Below are positions 32,700 to 41,812 of a stretch of DNA of 64,000 bases, piece by piece. The notes under the pieces are model-generated. The model did not search any database and was not told where the DNA came from. It saw only the letters and a program-made list of their open reading frames with translations. This DNA comes from Sporosarcina cyprini (lineage in GTDB: Bacteria > Bacillota > Bacilli > Bacillales_A > Planococcaceae). Every line of letters starts with the position of its first letter. Within the stretch, counting starts at the first letter, position 1. The position numbers and the translations under genes are program-made. Location of the stretch: NCBI RefSeq assembly GCF_022048975.1, contig NZ_JAKMHX010000023.1, positions 186,001 to 250,000 on the forward strand, in the 5' to 3' direction.

Positions 32700-33794
32700 A
32701 TGGCTGAAATGAAATTAGTCAACTTGACGAAGGAGTACGAAAAAGGCGTCATCGCCGTCAAAGACTTTAATTTGCATATAGAAGATAAGGAATTCATCGT
32801 GTTCGTCGGTCCTTCCGGCTGTGGAAAATCAACAACCTTACGAATGATTGCCGGTTTGGAAGACATATCGGACGGCCATTTTGAAATTGATGGCAAACGT
32901 ATGAACGATGTGCCGCCAAAAAACCGAGACATCGCGATGGTATTCCAAAACTACGCGCTATATCCGCATATGACGGTCTATGAAAATATGGCGTTCAGCT
33001 TAAAACTGCGGAAAGTGTCTAAAAAAGAGATTGAGGAACGTGTTCAAGAGGCTGCTAAAATCTTAGGATTGGAAGACTATTTATCACGTAAGCCGAAAGC
33101 GTTGTCGGGCGGACAGCGTCAACGGGTAGCGTTAGGGCGCGCAATTGTCCGGGATGCCAAAATTTTTCTAATGGATGAACCTCTTTCGAATTTGGATGCG
33201 AAGCTTCGCGTGCAAATGCGTTCCGAAATTCAAAAGCTGCACAGACGGCTTCAAACGACAACGATTTACGTGACCCATGACCAGACAGAAGCGATGACGA
33301 TGGCGACACGCCTCGTTGTTATGAAAGATGGGTTTATTCAGCAAGTTGGAACCCCAAAAGAAGTGTATGATAACCCGGTAAACGTCTTTGTCGGCGGCTT
33401 CATCGGCTCACCCGCTATGAACTTTTTCCCGGGGAAGTTAACAGAAACTGGTTTTGTAATTGGCAACACGACCGTTACGGTTCCAAGTGTGGAACGTGCC
33501 AGGTTAGCAGAGAAAGGGTATGTAGGGAAAGAATTAATTCTCGGCGTACGCCCTGAAGATATTTACACAGATCCACAAGCGATCGAGTCCAATGCACAGT
33601 CGAAGTTTGAGGCGACAATCGAAGTGGCTGAATTGATGGGAGCGGAAACGTATTTGTATTCCAATTTGAATGGTGCTGACTTTATTGCGCGCATTGAAGC
33701 GGACACAGCCATCAAGCCGCTGGAAACTGTAACGCTTGCATTTGATATGAATAAAGCTCATTTCTTTGATTCTTCGACGGAAGAGAGAATATGA
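32700..33794 (+). CDS. msmX: Sugar ABC transporter ATP-binding protein, MsmX/UgpC type
   Basis: 364 residues. Walker A 'GPSGCGKST' (~38-46), signature 'LSGGQRQRVALGRAI', Walker B 'IFLMDEPLSNLD', H-loop 'THDQTEAMTMA', then a C-terminal TOBE/MalK regulatory region (~240-364). MsmX energises several sugar importers in B. subtilis from a separate locus; here it is the last gene of the salvage cluster, so this importer carries its own motor and may share it with others. Translationally coupled to nagB. Confidence 0.88.
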   Translation: MAEMKLVNLTKEYEKGVIAVKDFNLHIEDKEFIVFVGPSGCGKSTTLRMIAGLEDISDGHFEIDGKRMNDVPPKNRDIAMVFQNYALYPHMTVYENMAFSLKLRKVSKKEIEERVQEAAKILGLEDYLSRKPKALSGGQRQRVALGRAIVRDAKIFLMDEPLSNLDAKLRVQMRSEIQKLHRRLQTTTIYVTHDQTEAMTMATRLVVMKDGFIQQVGTPKEVYDNPVNVFVGGFIGSPAMNFFPGKLTETGFVIGNTTVTVPSVERARLAEKGYVGKELILGVRPEDIYTDPQAIESNAQSKFEATIEVAELMGAETYLYSNLNGADFIARIEADTAIKPLETVTLAFDMNKAHFFDSSTEERI

Positions 33795-33796
33795 AC

Positions 33797-33832
33797 AAAG
33801 GGTTGCCCCGGAAAATCGGAGCAACCCTTTTA
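33797..33832 (+). terminator. Terminator of the salvage cluster
   Basis: Stem AAAGGGTTGC (33797-33806) / GCAACCCTTT (33821-33830), inner CCG/CGG pairing, then T-rich sequence. It ends the run of co-directional genes that started at 15376. Confidence 0.85.
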
Positions 33833-33868
33833 TTATAGTAACTTTTCAAGTTTTCGTTTCAGTAATTC

Positions 33869-34030
33869 TCATTGAATTCTCTTGCCGCGGTCAATGTTCC
33901 ACTGGGTGTCTTCTAACCTAAGCAACGCAAGCCCTTCCTTCTCATGCGTCCTTGCGACCCTATAGCCGCGCCAGTGTGAATAAGTATCCTCAAAAACAGT
34001 ACGTAGAATGCCATGTAAACTAAAAAGCCA
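33869..34030 (-). pseudogene. Possible gene remnant (53 open codons, no start)
   Basis: On the minus strand an open frame of 53 codons ends at TGA (33871-33869) and has no ATG, GTG or TTG at its head; a stop lies immediately upstream at 34033. The translation is coding-like ('HWRGYRVARTHEKEGLALL', then 'LEDTQWNIDRGKRIQ'), but I do not recognise the family. It could be the tail of a decayed gene or chance. The rest of 33837-34195 shows no other feature. Confidence 0.25.
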
Positions 34031-34235
34031 CTACTTGAATAAGAAATTAATAATACCATGTAGTGCAAAGAAAGTCAATATTTTATTGGCGAAGACAGGC
34101 TTGCTAACATACTAATACTAGTAGGATAGCGACCAAGCGTAATAAATTTGTCAATGATTCTCCAATCATAGAACTGTTAAAATGAATTTTTTTCTTATAT
34201 AATAAGTCTATCTTTCTAAAGGAGTTGGGGATGGC

Positions 34236-35969
34236 TTGAAGCCTAATCTAAAATTTGCAACAAAGATTGTCGTCCTGGTCCTCTTCGTCATGGGTGTAGT
34301 TGTCAGTGTCGGATGGTATGTCTCTGGTGCAAATAAAGGTGTTCAGGTGTCGTTTTCCGAAATGGAGAAAACGATTCAAGAACATAAGGGTGAGCCACTC
34401 AAGCTTAAAGAAAAATCGGATGGTACGTTGTATTTGGAAAACGGGGACACGGTCTATGTAACGCAAGTCCGTCCCTCAGGCCAGCTGGCAGAACAGCTCG
34501 TTGAGAAATACAATCTTGCCTATAAATATGTGGATAATGGTCAATACGGCGGACTTATCATTGCCGGGATCATTCTCCTTTCTTTTATTACGCTGCTCAT
34601 TCTTCACAAAAAAGGGAAAATCGGCGTCGGTCTTTCTTCTATGAAAAATGGAGCATCGAAAGCGACTCCGCTGCCTAATGTGACTTTGAGTGATATTGGC
34701 GGCCTTCCGGAAGAAATGAAGGAAGAGATCCACCAAACCTTATCGATTATTAAGGATCCGAAAAAAGCAGCGCAAATCGGCATTAAAGCGCCAAAAGGGA
34801 TTCTATTATACGGGCCTCCCGGAACAGGGAAAACGCTTCTTGCCCAAGCAATTGCCCAGGAAATAGGCGCAACGTTCTTCTCTTCCAGCGGCTCTGCCTT
34901 TACAGAACTATATGTAGGTGTCGGGGCTTCCCGTGTACGCACCTTGTTCGAAAATGCCCGCAAGCAACGTCCAGCAGTCATCTTCATCGATGAGGTCGAT
35001 GCGCTGGCAGGAAAACGGAAAGAGCACGGCGGGGAAGAATCTGAGAAGACGTTAACGGAATTGCTTGTCCAATTAGATGGCGGAAAAGATAACGAAGACA
35101 TTCTTTTCATTGCCGCGACGAACCGGAAAGATATGCTGGATGATGCATTTCTACGTCCGGGTCGTATCGATTATACGTTCAATGTTCCGCTTCCGGATAC
35201 AAGCGGACGCCGGGAGATCATCGATATCCATACAAAAGGGCGTCTATTGTCTGAAGAAGTGTACGCATCACTCGATGTGCTGGCAGAAAGCACATCCGGT
35301 TTCTCCGGCGCGGAATTGAGTTCATTGTTTGAAACCGCCAGTAAGCGCGCGATCCGTGACGGCCGCGACCAAATCGGAAAAGGCGACTTGGACTTCGCAA
35401 TTGACCGGACGATTTTAGGAAGCACATCTCGTGCGTTAAACGATCCTGAAACGAAACGCCGTGTCGCGATTCATGAATCAGGGCATGCACTCGTTGCAGC
35501 CTTGACGAAACCGGGATCAGTCCGAAAAGCGACAATCATTCCGCGAGGCCAGGCACTTGGTTATGTGGCGCCAATTCAGAAGGAACTCCACTTGCAGACG
35601 GCGAGTGAGCTGATGGATCAAGTGAGCATGATTTTGGCCGGCGGTGTCGCAGAACGGATTTATCTCGGCGAGCATAGCATCGGTGTCAGCGGTGACGTAC
35701 AACAAGCCAAAGATATCATCGAGCGCATGGTCGACACCGGCTTGTTCCAAGACAGTTTCACCCTCACCTTCAACAAAGGCGAGAAAGAAGAGAAAATGCA
35801 AAAAATCTTTGGAGAAGCCTTACGCAAAACCGAAATGCTCATTAAAGAATACGCCCCACAATTTGAACACCTGGTCGACGTGCTTTACCATAAGGAAACA
35901 CTCGACGGCGCAGAAGTCCAAGGAATTGTCGAAGGCGCCGGCGTCGAGCAAGCGTTGATTGTATATTAA
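34236..35969 (+). CDS. FtsH-like membrane AAA metalloprotease (short paralogue)
   Basis: 577 residues from the TTG at 34236 (AAAGGAG 11 bp upstream; the ATG at 34231 ends after two codons). Two membrane segments (~8-26 and ~108-126) flank a small external domain. AAA domain: Walker A 'GPPGTGKT' (~192-199), Walker B 'VIFIDEVDALAG', 'LRPGRID'. M41 protease domain: zinc site 'HESGH' (~412-416), later third-ligand region 'HSIGVSGDVQQAKDIIERM'. Canonical FtsH is usually ~640-700 residues and essential; the C-terminal part is short here, so this is likely an additional FtsH paralogue degrading unknown membrane proteins. It stands alone. Confidence 0.85.
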   Translation: MKPNLKFATKIVVLVLFVMGVVVSVGWYVSGANKGVQVSFSEMEKTIQEHKGEPLKLKEKSDGTLYLENGDTVYVTQVRPSGQLAEQLVEKYNLAYKYVDNGQYGGLIIAGIILLSFITLLILHKKGKIGVGLSSMKNGASKATPLPNVTLSDIGGLPEEMKEEIHQTLSIIKDPKKAAQIGIKAPKGILLYGPPGTGKTLLAQAIAQEIGATFFSSSGSAFTELYVGVGASRVRTLFENARKQRPAVIFIDEVDALAGKRKEHGGEESEKTLTELLVQLDGGKDNEDILFIAATNRKDMLDDAFLRPGRIDYTFNVPLPDTSGRREIIDIHTKGRLLSEEVYASLDVLAESTSGFSGAELSSLFETASKRAIRDGRDQIGKGDLDFAIDRTILGSTSRALNDPETKRRVAIHESGHALVAALTKPGSVRKATIIPRGQALGYVAPIQKELHLQTASELMDQVSMILAGGVAERIYLGEHSIGVSGDVQQAKDIIERMVDTGLFQDSFTLTFNKGEKEEKMQKIFGEALRKTEMLIKEYAPQFEHLVDVLYHKETLDGAEVQGIVEGAGVEQALIVY

Positions 35970-35981
35970 TGAAACCGAAAG

Positions 35982-36007
35982 CCATCCTCCGTGGGGGATG
36001 GTTTTTT
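35982..36007 (+). terminator. Terminator of the FtsH-like gene
   Basis: Stem CCATCCTCC (35982-35990) / GGGGGATGG (35993-36001) followed by TTTTTT (36002-36007). Confidence 0.85.
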
Positions 36008-36055
36008 AATTTGGAGTGATCGCCCGAATGGGGTGAAGGTTATTCTACGCGGGGC

Positions 36056-36390
36056 GAACGCCAGTATATGAGGTTGAACGCCAGAAACGCGAGTTGAACG
36101 CCAATAACGCGAGCTGAACGCCAGAAACCCGGGTTGAACGCCAGAAACGCGAGTTGAACGCCAGAAACCCGGGTTGAACGCCAGAAACGCGAGTTGAACG
36201 CCAGAAACGCGAGCTGCACACCAATAACTCGGGTTGAACGCCAATAACTCGAGCTGAACGCCAATAACTCGAGTTGAACGCCAATAAGTCGAGCTGAACG
36301 CCAATAACTCGAGTCGAACGCCAATAACTCATGTTGAACGCCAATAACTCGAGTCGAACGCCAATAAGGCAAATCGAACATCAATAAATT
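36056..36390. repeat. Tandem array of 20 bp repeats, 16 units plus a partial (array B)
   Basis: Strict 20 bp period: units start at 36061, 36081 and so on to 36361, with a partial at 36381. Later-half consensus CCAATAACTCGAGTTGAACG; early-half consensus CCAGAAACGCGAGTTGAACG, with CCAGAAACCCGGGTTGAACG at 36121 and 36161. Units 4-5 (36121-36160) are identical to units 6-7. Many units contain a 10 bp palindrome, AACTCGAGTT or AACCCGGGTT. No spacers, no gene. Both flanks are intergenic. Confidence 0.95.
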
Positions 36391-36742
36391 CCAAGCGCCG
36401 CTTGCAACTCAACAGTTTAATAAAGTCATACTTCTTCTGCAGTCCCTCAAGCCCGGGTATGCTGTCCGTCTTCAATCAATCCACAAAAAATCAAGCAAGA
36501 ATCATACATCTATAACTTTCCTCACATTACCAAATCGGACGAAACTCACTTAATTTCCAATGAAATATATGTCAAATGATATAGATAAAATCTTTAAAAT
36601 CTTACAAAAAGTCGCATAGAAACGCTCTCGAGGCAATGGTACGATGAGTATGAAGTCTTGCAGAATATGAATCTGGCAAGGGAAAGGGAGCGATTTTTCC
36701 AATTGTACCGTGGAATACTAACTTTGAGAGGAGAACGGTTAC
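36391..36742. other. Intergenic region before the giant nuclease gene
   Basis: About 350 bp after array B. AT-rich, with no clear promoter match. A 54-codon plus-strand open frame without a start runs to a TAG that overlaps the nuclease start; it was not called as a gene. TTTGAGAGGAG provides the ribosome binding site of the nuclease. Confidence 0.5.
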
Positions 36743-39700
36743 ATGAAAAGTAGGAAATGGAAAAAAGGGTTGAACGGCTTGCTATCGGTTGGGTTGATTG
36801 CAAGTTTGATCGTTCCAACTTTTCCGGCTGTTGTACGATCGGCTACAATAGCGGAAGATTTGATTATTTCGGAGTATGTGGAAGGAAGCAGTTTTAATAA
36901 AGCCATTGAGCTATATAACGGGACAGGCGCTCCGGTCAATCTTGGCGAGTACACCTTGGAGCTGTATGCGAATGGGGCAACGGCGCCTTCAGCTACGCTC
37001 ACATTGTCGGGAACTTTAGCCGAAGATGACACGTATGTCCTGACGCATCGGGATGCGGTGGCAGAGTTAAAAGCAAAAGGGGATTTTGAAAATACGAGCG
37101 TCATTAATTTTAATGGGGATGACGCGCTTGTTTTGAAGCATAAAGGAACTATCATTGATTCGTTCGGACAAGTCGGGGTACGCAGCAACTGGGGAACTGA
37201 CGTGACGCTTGTGCGGAAATCTTCCGTGACGGAAGGGGACCGTGTTATCAATGATTCATTCAACCGTGATGATGAGTGGGTTGTTTATCCGAAAGATACA
37301 TTTGAATATCTTGGTCAGCATGAAATGGATGGAGGCGGTACTCCTGGAGAACCGGGTGATCCTGAAGATCCAGCTGGAACTGTAACCATTGCTGAAGCGC
37401 GCAATATGGCTGTTGGGGAAACCGTGACGATCAAGGGAGTCGTAGCAGCTACCCTCAAAAATACGATTTCCGTCCAAGATGAAACAGGCGGGATCGCAGT
37501 CAGGCCGACATCACTTGCAGCAACGGTTGGAGATGAAGTCGTCTTGACCGGAACGCTTGCAGATTATCGTGGACTGCTCCAATTGGACAAGGCAACCCTT
37601 GTCGAGAAAAAGGAACAAGTCGGCGCTCCTGCACCTAAAGTCATTACGGGTGCGGATGTAAACGAAGCCAATGAATCTCAGCTTGTTACGGTGCATAACG
37701 TCATTCTTTCCGACGTGCAGGCAGGTAGCGGATGGGCGAATTACTTGGCAACAGATGGAACGGAATTCATTGTTCGTGATGAAACAGCTGCACTCGGACT
37801 TGCAGTTGGAACGACGTATGATTCCATTACAGGTATCGTTCAGCAGTTTGACAACGACTATCAACTAATTCCGCGTTCCGCGCAAGATATCGTAGTCGAC
37901 AGCTCCATTGTCCAGCCGGTTATCGCAACGCCTGGAAGTGGAACGTATGTCGGGGGCACAAAGGTATCGCTGTCGACACAGACAGCTGATGCGGACATCC
38001 TCTATACATTGGATGGAACGAACCCAATTGCAAATGGCGCCACATATGCGGAGCCAATTGACATTCAAGAATCAACAACTATCCAGGCGGTCGTTCGAAC
38101 AAATGACGGTCGCTACAGCGATGTAAAAACATTCACTTACACGATTACTGAAAGCTTGAAAATCCATGACATCCAAGGGGATGGCCATGTATCGCCTTTC
38201 AATAATCAAGTAGTTGAAGGCGTTGAAGGGATTGTGACGTACAAGTACGAACTGAACGGTTCGACGTATTACCATATCCAAACGCCTGACGATCAACGTG
38301 ATGGTGATTTGAATACTTCGGAAGCGATTGTTCTCTATAGCGGAAAAGACAAATGGAAACTAGCTATCGGTGATTTGGTGTCTGTATCAGGTCAAGTAAG
38401 CGAATATGCGATTGATGGATACGCGGACAGACAAGAAACTGATTTGAAAACGACACAGATCAATGTTCGGGATGACCGTGGCGGCAAGGTGACGATCCTT
38501 AAACGCAATGTTCCACTGCCTACCCCGTTTGTCATCGATGAAACAAAATTGCCGGCATCGCATATTGCAAGCCCGAACTTTGCGGAATTCGATCCGACTA
38601 AATATGCGGCAGATTTCTGGGAAAGCCGTGAAGCGATGCTCGTGGAAGTCGGGACTGTGAAGGCAGTCGGGCCACAGCAGCATGGCGATCTTGTAACAGT
38701 ATTTGAAAATGTTCCGACTGAGACGATTATGGGCGGAATTCTTCTGAAGGAAAACGATGAAAACGCGGATCGCGTCCAATTCAGGTTAGAGCCGAACGGA
38801 CCGGCACGCGAGTTTGAAGTAGCGACAGGCGACCGATTCGAAGGTCCAATCACAGGGGTCGTCGGCTATTCATTCCAAAACTATAAGATTTACACGTCAT
38901 TAGATACGATGAGAGCGGCCCATCGCAAAGGGAACGCAACACCTGAAAAGACGACGATTGTGAAAGCGGATGACAAGCTGACAATCGCTTCGTATAACTT
39001 AGAGAACTTCTCTAACAACCGGAAAACGACATCCGATGACAAAGCAAGAAAACTGGCAAGAGCTTTCGCATCCGACATGCAGAGCCCTGATATCGTCGGT
39101 ATAACCGAGGTGCAAGACAATAACGGACCAGATGCAGGCGATTCACGTGCCAATGAAAGCTACGAGCGTCTCATCCAAGCGATTGTCGATGCAGGCGGTG
39201 TGCGGTATGAATATGTCAATATCGATCCGGTCAATAATGCAGACGGCGGTCAGCCGAATGCCAACATCCGTGTCGGATTCTTGTACAATCCGGCCCGTGT
39301 CTCATTGACGGAAGGCAGCCCAGCAGGTGATGCAACGACTGCCGTTGGCTATGAAAACGGAAAATTAACATTGAACCCTGGACGTATTGATCCGAACAAT
39401 GAAGCATTCGTGAGCAGCCGAAAGCCGCTTGCGGCACAGTTCGACTTCCAAGGGGAGTCTATTGTCGTCATTGCGAACCACTGGAATTCAAAGAATGGGG
39501 ATACACCGGCATTTGGTGCAATTCAGCCACCGGTTCTTGGCAGTGAAGTACAGCGGAAGAAAATCGCGAAAATCGTCTATGATTTCATCGGAGAAATCAA
39601 AAACGCAAATCCGGATGCGTATGTCGTATCCCTAGGAGATTTTAACGATTTCCAATTCTCTCAAGCGATCAAAATCCATGAGGGCGAGTTAATGACGGAT

Positions 39701-41272
39701 ATGATCAACCGGGTAGAAGAATCCGATCGTTACTCCTATGTCTACCAAGGAAATTCACAAGTGCTCGACCATATTCTAGTTTCAAATAACCTGGCGGATC
39801 AGACGGAAATTGATATGTTGCATATCAATGCTGATTTCACAGACATGGCAGGACGTGCGAGCGACCATGATCCGGTCATGGTACAAATCGAGTTTAAAGC
39901 TCCAGTTATTTGGGAACCGGTTCCGATTAAGAAAGTGTATACATTAGTGAATGAGCATAAAAAGCAGATCGTTGTAGCAGAACCAAGTGTCTCCGTTTCA
40001 ATGGATGCGGCATCTTCTCTAAAGGAAGGCCTTTATTTAAAAGGGGATTATGTAGAGTTGACGGGAGATGGCTTCAAGACGAATCGCGTCATTCTACAGC
40101 CAAAGAAAAAAGGCTTGATCGTAGATATGAAAGGCACCGAAATGGGGCATGTCATTGTTGAAGGATCGAATCCTCTAGAAGTCAGAGGAGCGGAGAATAT
40201 CCGGAAAATCGACTTTGTAAAAGGTGCAGATCCATCAAAAGTTGTTTTCTACAACTCAAAAGGCAAGCGGATTCAGGTACCGGCTGTCAATCAAGCACCC
40301 GTTGTGACGAAGCCGATTGCCAATAAAAATGTGAAAGTCGGAGAGACGATTACCATCAATCTCTCCGAGCATTTCTCTGACCCGGATGGCGACAAATTAA
40401 GTTATTCAGCGACAAAGGGAACAGTCGATCTAGGAAAAGGAACTTTGACGCTTTCTCTTGAAAAAGGGGATCATATAGTCGGTGTCACAGCGACGGATGG
40501 AGAAAAGACAGTCACTGCAAGCTTTACAGTAGTCGTAACGGAAGAAGAAGCAACTCCTGAAAATGACTATTATAAAAATGCTGTTGGAAAAGAAGGGCAG
40601 GCATTGAAGACAGCCCTTCATGATATCATCGCGGATCATCGGAAACTGACATATACCCAAGTGTGGGATGCATTGAAACAGACAGATGAAGATCCGTCCA
40701 ATCCAAACAATGTCATTTTGCTCTACTCCGGCGAATCACGCTCGAAAGATCGGAATGGAGGTAATGTCGGCGACTGGAACCGAGAGCATGTCTGGGCGAA
40801 GTCACACGGCAACTTTGGAACATCAGTCGGTCCGGGAACAGATATTCATCACTTACGTCCAACAGATGTCCAAGTGAATAGCTCGCGTGGAAATCTAGAC
40901 TTTGACAATGGAGGAAGCCCGGTAAGCGGGTGTAACGGCTGTTACAAGACAGCGAACTCCTTTGAGCCGCCAGATCGGGTGAAGGGCGACGTGGCGAGAA
41001 TGCTGTTTTACATGGCGACACGCTATGAAGCGGGCGACCGAGTCGATCTTGAGCTGAATGAACGTTTAGGAAACGGAAGCGCGCCATATCACGGCAAGCT
41101 GTCAGTTCTTCTTGAATGGCATAAGCAGGATCCGGTCGATGCCTTTGAACGCAATCGGAATGAAGTCATCTTTTCCATCCAAGGCAACCGAAATCCTTTT
41201 ATCGACCATCCGGAATGGGTAGAGTCCATTTGGGGAAAAACAAGCACAGAAGACTTACGGAAAGCTTCATAA
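36743..41272 (+). CDS. Giant secreted multidomain nuclease (EEP nuclease fused to endonuclease I)
   Basis: 1509 residues. Signal peptide ~1-34; lamin-tail domain ~36-150 ('DLIISEYVEGSSFNKAIELY'); OB-fold nucleic-acid-binding-like domain ~205-300; chitobiase-type beta domain ~389-466; another OB-like region ~480-640; endonuclease/exonuclease/phosphatase domain ~745-1050 ('IASYNLENFSNN', 'VGITEVQDNNG', 'SLGDFNDFQFS', 'ASDHDPVMV'); cadherin-like Ig domain ~1182-1266; endonuclease I domain ~1273-1500 ('WNREHVWAKSHGNFG', 'DIHHLRP'). Two separate nuclease centres in one exported chain suggest scavenging of extracellular DNA for phosphate or nucleotides. No sortase motif or SLH domain seen, so release into the medium is likely. 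Confidence 0.88.
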   Translation: MKSRKWKKGLNGLLSVGLIASLIVPTFPAVVRSATIAEDLIISEYVEGSSFNKAIELYNGTGAPVNLGEYTLELYANGATAPSATLTLSGTLAEDDTYVLTHRDAVAELKAKGDFENTSVINFNGDDALVLKHKGTIIDSFGQVGVRSNWGTDVTLVRKSSVTEGDRVINDSFNRDDEWVVYPKDTFEYLGQHEMDGGGTPGEPGDPEDPAGTVTIAEARNMAVGETVTIKGVVAATLKNTISVQDETGGIAVRPTSLAATVGDEVVLTGTLADYRGLLQLDKATLVEKKEQVGAPAPKVITGADVNEANESQLVTVHNVILSDVQAGSGWANYLATDGTEFIVRDETAALGLAVGTTYDSITGIVQQFDNDYQLIPRSAQDIVVDSSIVQPVIATPGSGTYVGGTKVSLSTQTADADILYTLDGTNPIANGATYAEPIDIQESTTIQAVVRTNDGRYSDVKTFTYTITESLKIHDIQGDGHVSPFNNQVVEGVEGIVTYKYELNGSTYYHIQTPDDQRDGDLNTSEAIVLYSGKDKWKLAIGDLVSVSGQVSEYAIDGYADRQETDLKTTQINVRDDRGGKVTILKRNVPLPTPFVIDETKLPASHIASPNFAEFDPTKYAADFWESREAMLVEVGTVKAVGPQQHGDLVTVFENVPTETIMGGILLKENDENADRVQFRLEPNGPAREFEVATGDRFEGPITGVVGYSFQNYKIYTSLDTMRAAHRKGNATPEKTTIVKADDKLTIASYNLENFSNNRKTTSDDKARKLARAFASDMQSPDIVGITEVQDNNGPDAGDSRANESYERLIQAIVDAGGVRYEYVNIDPVNNADGGQPNANIRVGFLYNPARVSLTEGSPAGDATTAVGYENGKLTLNPGRIDPNNEAFVSSRKPLAAQFDFQGESIVVIANHWNSKNGDTPAFGAIQPPVLGSEVQRKKIAKIVYDFIGEIKNANPDAYVVSLGDFNDFQFSQAIKIHEGELMTDMINRVEESDRYSYVYQGNSQVLDHILVSNNLADQTEIDMLHINADFTDMAGRASDHDPVMVQIEFKAPVIWEPVPIKKVYTLVNEHKKQIVVAEPSVSVSMDAASSLKEGLYLKGDYVELTGDGFKTNRVILQPKKKGLIVDMKGTEMGHVIVEGSNPLEVRGAENIRKIDFVKGADPSKVVFYNSKGKRIQVPAVNQAPVVTKPIANKNVKVGETITINLSEHFSDPDGDKLSYSATKGTVDLGKGTLTLSLEKGDHIVGVTATDGEKTVTASFTVVVTEEEATPENDYYKNAVGKEGQALKTALHDIIADHRKLTYTQVWDALKQTDEDPSNPNNVILLYSGESRSKDRNGGNVGDWNREHVWAKSHGNFGTSVGPGTDIHHLRPTDVQVNSSRGNLDFDNGGSPVSGCNGCYKTANSFEPPDRVKGDVARMLFYMATRYEAGDRVDLELNERLGNGSAPYHGKLSVLLEWHKQDPVDAFERNRNEVIFSIQGNRNPFIDHPEWVESIWGKTSTEDLRKAS

Positions 41273-41280
41273 AAAACGAA

Positions 41281-41312
41281 AAAACCAGAGATGCTTATTC
41301 TCTGGTTTTTTT
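41281..41312 (+). terminator. Terminator of the nuclease gene
   Basis: Stem AACCAGAGA (41283-41291) / TCTCTGGTT (41299-41307) within an A-rich left and a T7 right flank. Confidence 0.85.
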
Positions 41313-41404
41313 ATGTAATAAATAAAAGATTTCTAGACAAAATAGTAAATCGGGAGTATTCTATTAGCAGTATATGGAACTTGATTGAAAGGAAGATGAA
41401 TACA

Positions 41405-41674
41405 TTGAAGAAATGGATCACCGCATTATTTGCACTGCTAATCGCACTCACATTTTCAGTCAGCTCTGCACCAGTCGAAGCGAAAGGCGAAAAAGTAGTA
41501 GCCTATAAAAACTGCACCGAGCTGAACAAGGTTTACAAAGGCGGCGTTGCCCAATCTGCGAACGTGAAAAATAAAGGCGGCAAAACGAAGTATACGCCCT
41601 TTGTATCGAAAGAGCTCTATAATAAAAATACCAAGCTGGATCGTGATAAAGATTTAATTGCTTGCGAGAAATAA
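41405..41674 (+). CDS. Secreted Excalibur calcium-binding domain protein
   Basis: 89 residues from the TTG at 41405, 9 bp after AAGGAAG; the ATG at 41396 directly touches that site and would add three residues. Signal peptide ~1-26. The mature part is a single Excalibur domain: 'YKNCTELNKVYKGGVA' and 'KLDRDKDLIACEK', with the paired Cys and the Asp-x-Asp-x-Asp calcium motif. Such domains occur on surface nucleases and wall proteins; a link with the preceding nuclease is possible but each gene has its own terminator. Confidence 0.8.
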   Translation: MKKWITALFALLIALTFSVSSAPVEAKGEKVVAYKNCTELNKVYKGGVAQSANVKNKGGKTKYTPFVSKELYNKNTKLDRDKDLIACEK

Positions 41675-41697
41675 GGCAGACAATGGATTTAATAATA

Positions 41698-41743
41698 AAC
41701 CGGCTGTGAAAGAGGGACTATCCTTCATTCGCAGCCGGTTTTG
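41698..41743 (+). terminator. Terminator of the Excalibur gene
   Basis: Stem AACCGGCTG (41698-41706) / CAGCCGGTT (41732-41740), followed by a short T tract. Confidence 0.75.
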
Positions 41744-41812
41744 CTTATTAACACCCTAATTTATAGTACGAATTTACCTTTTACATAAATAAGTTCAATT
41801 TATAGCTGAATG

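Noticed and set aside
35966..36384. Three overlapping minus-strand open frames of ~100-114 codons across array B
   Set aside because: All three minus frames are open because the repeat unit lacks stops; the translations are simple 20-residue echoes of the repeat, with no ribosome sites.
36056..36390. Possible CRISPR array
   Set aside because: Units are contiguous 20 bp tandem copies with no unique spacers and no cas genes nearby. The same applies to the arrays at 1337 and 61570.
36594..36745. Plus-strand open frame of ~54 codons ending over the nuclease start
   Set aside because: No start codon with a ribosome site near its head, no recognised family; too weak to call a gene or remnant.
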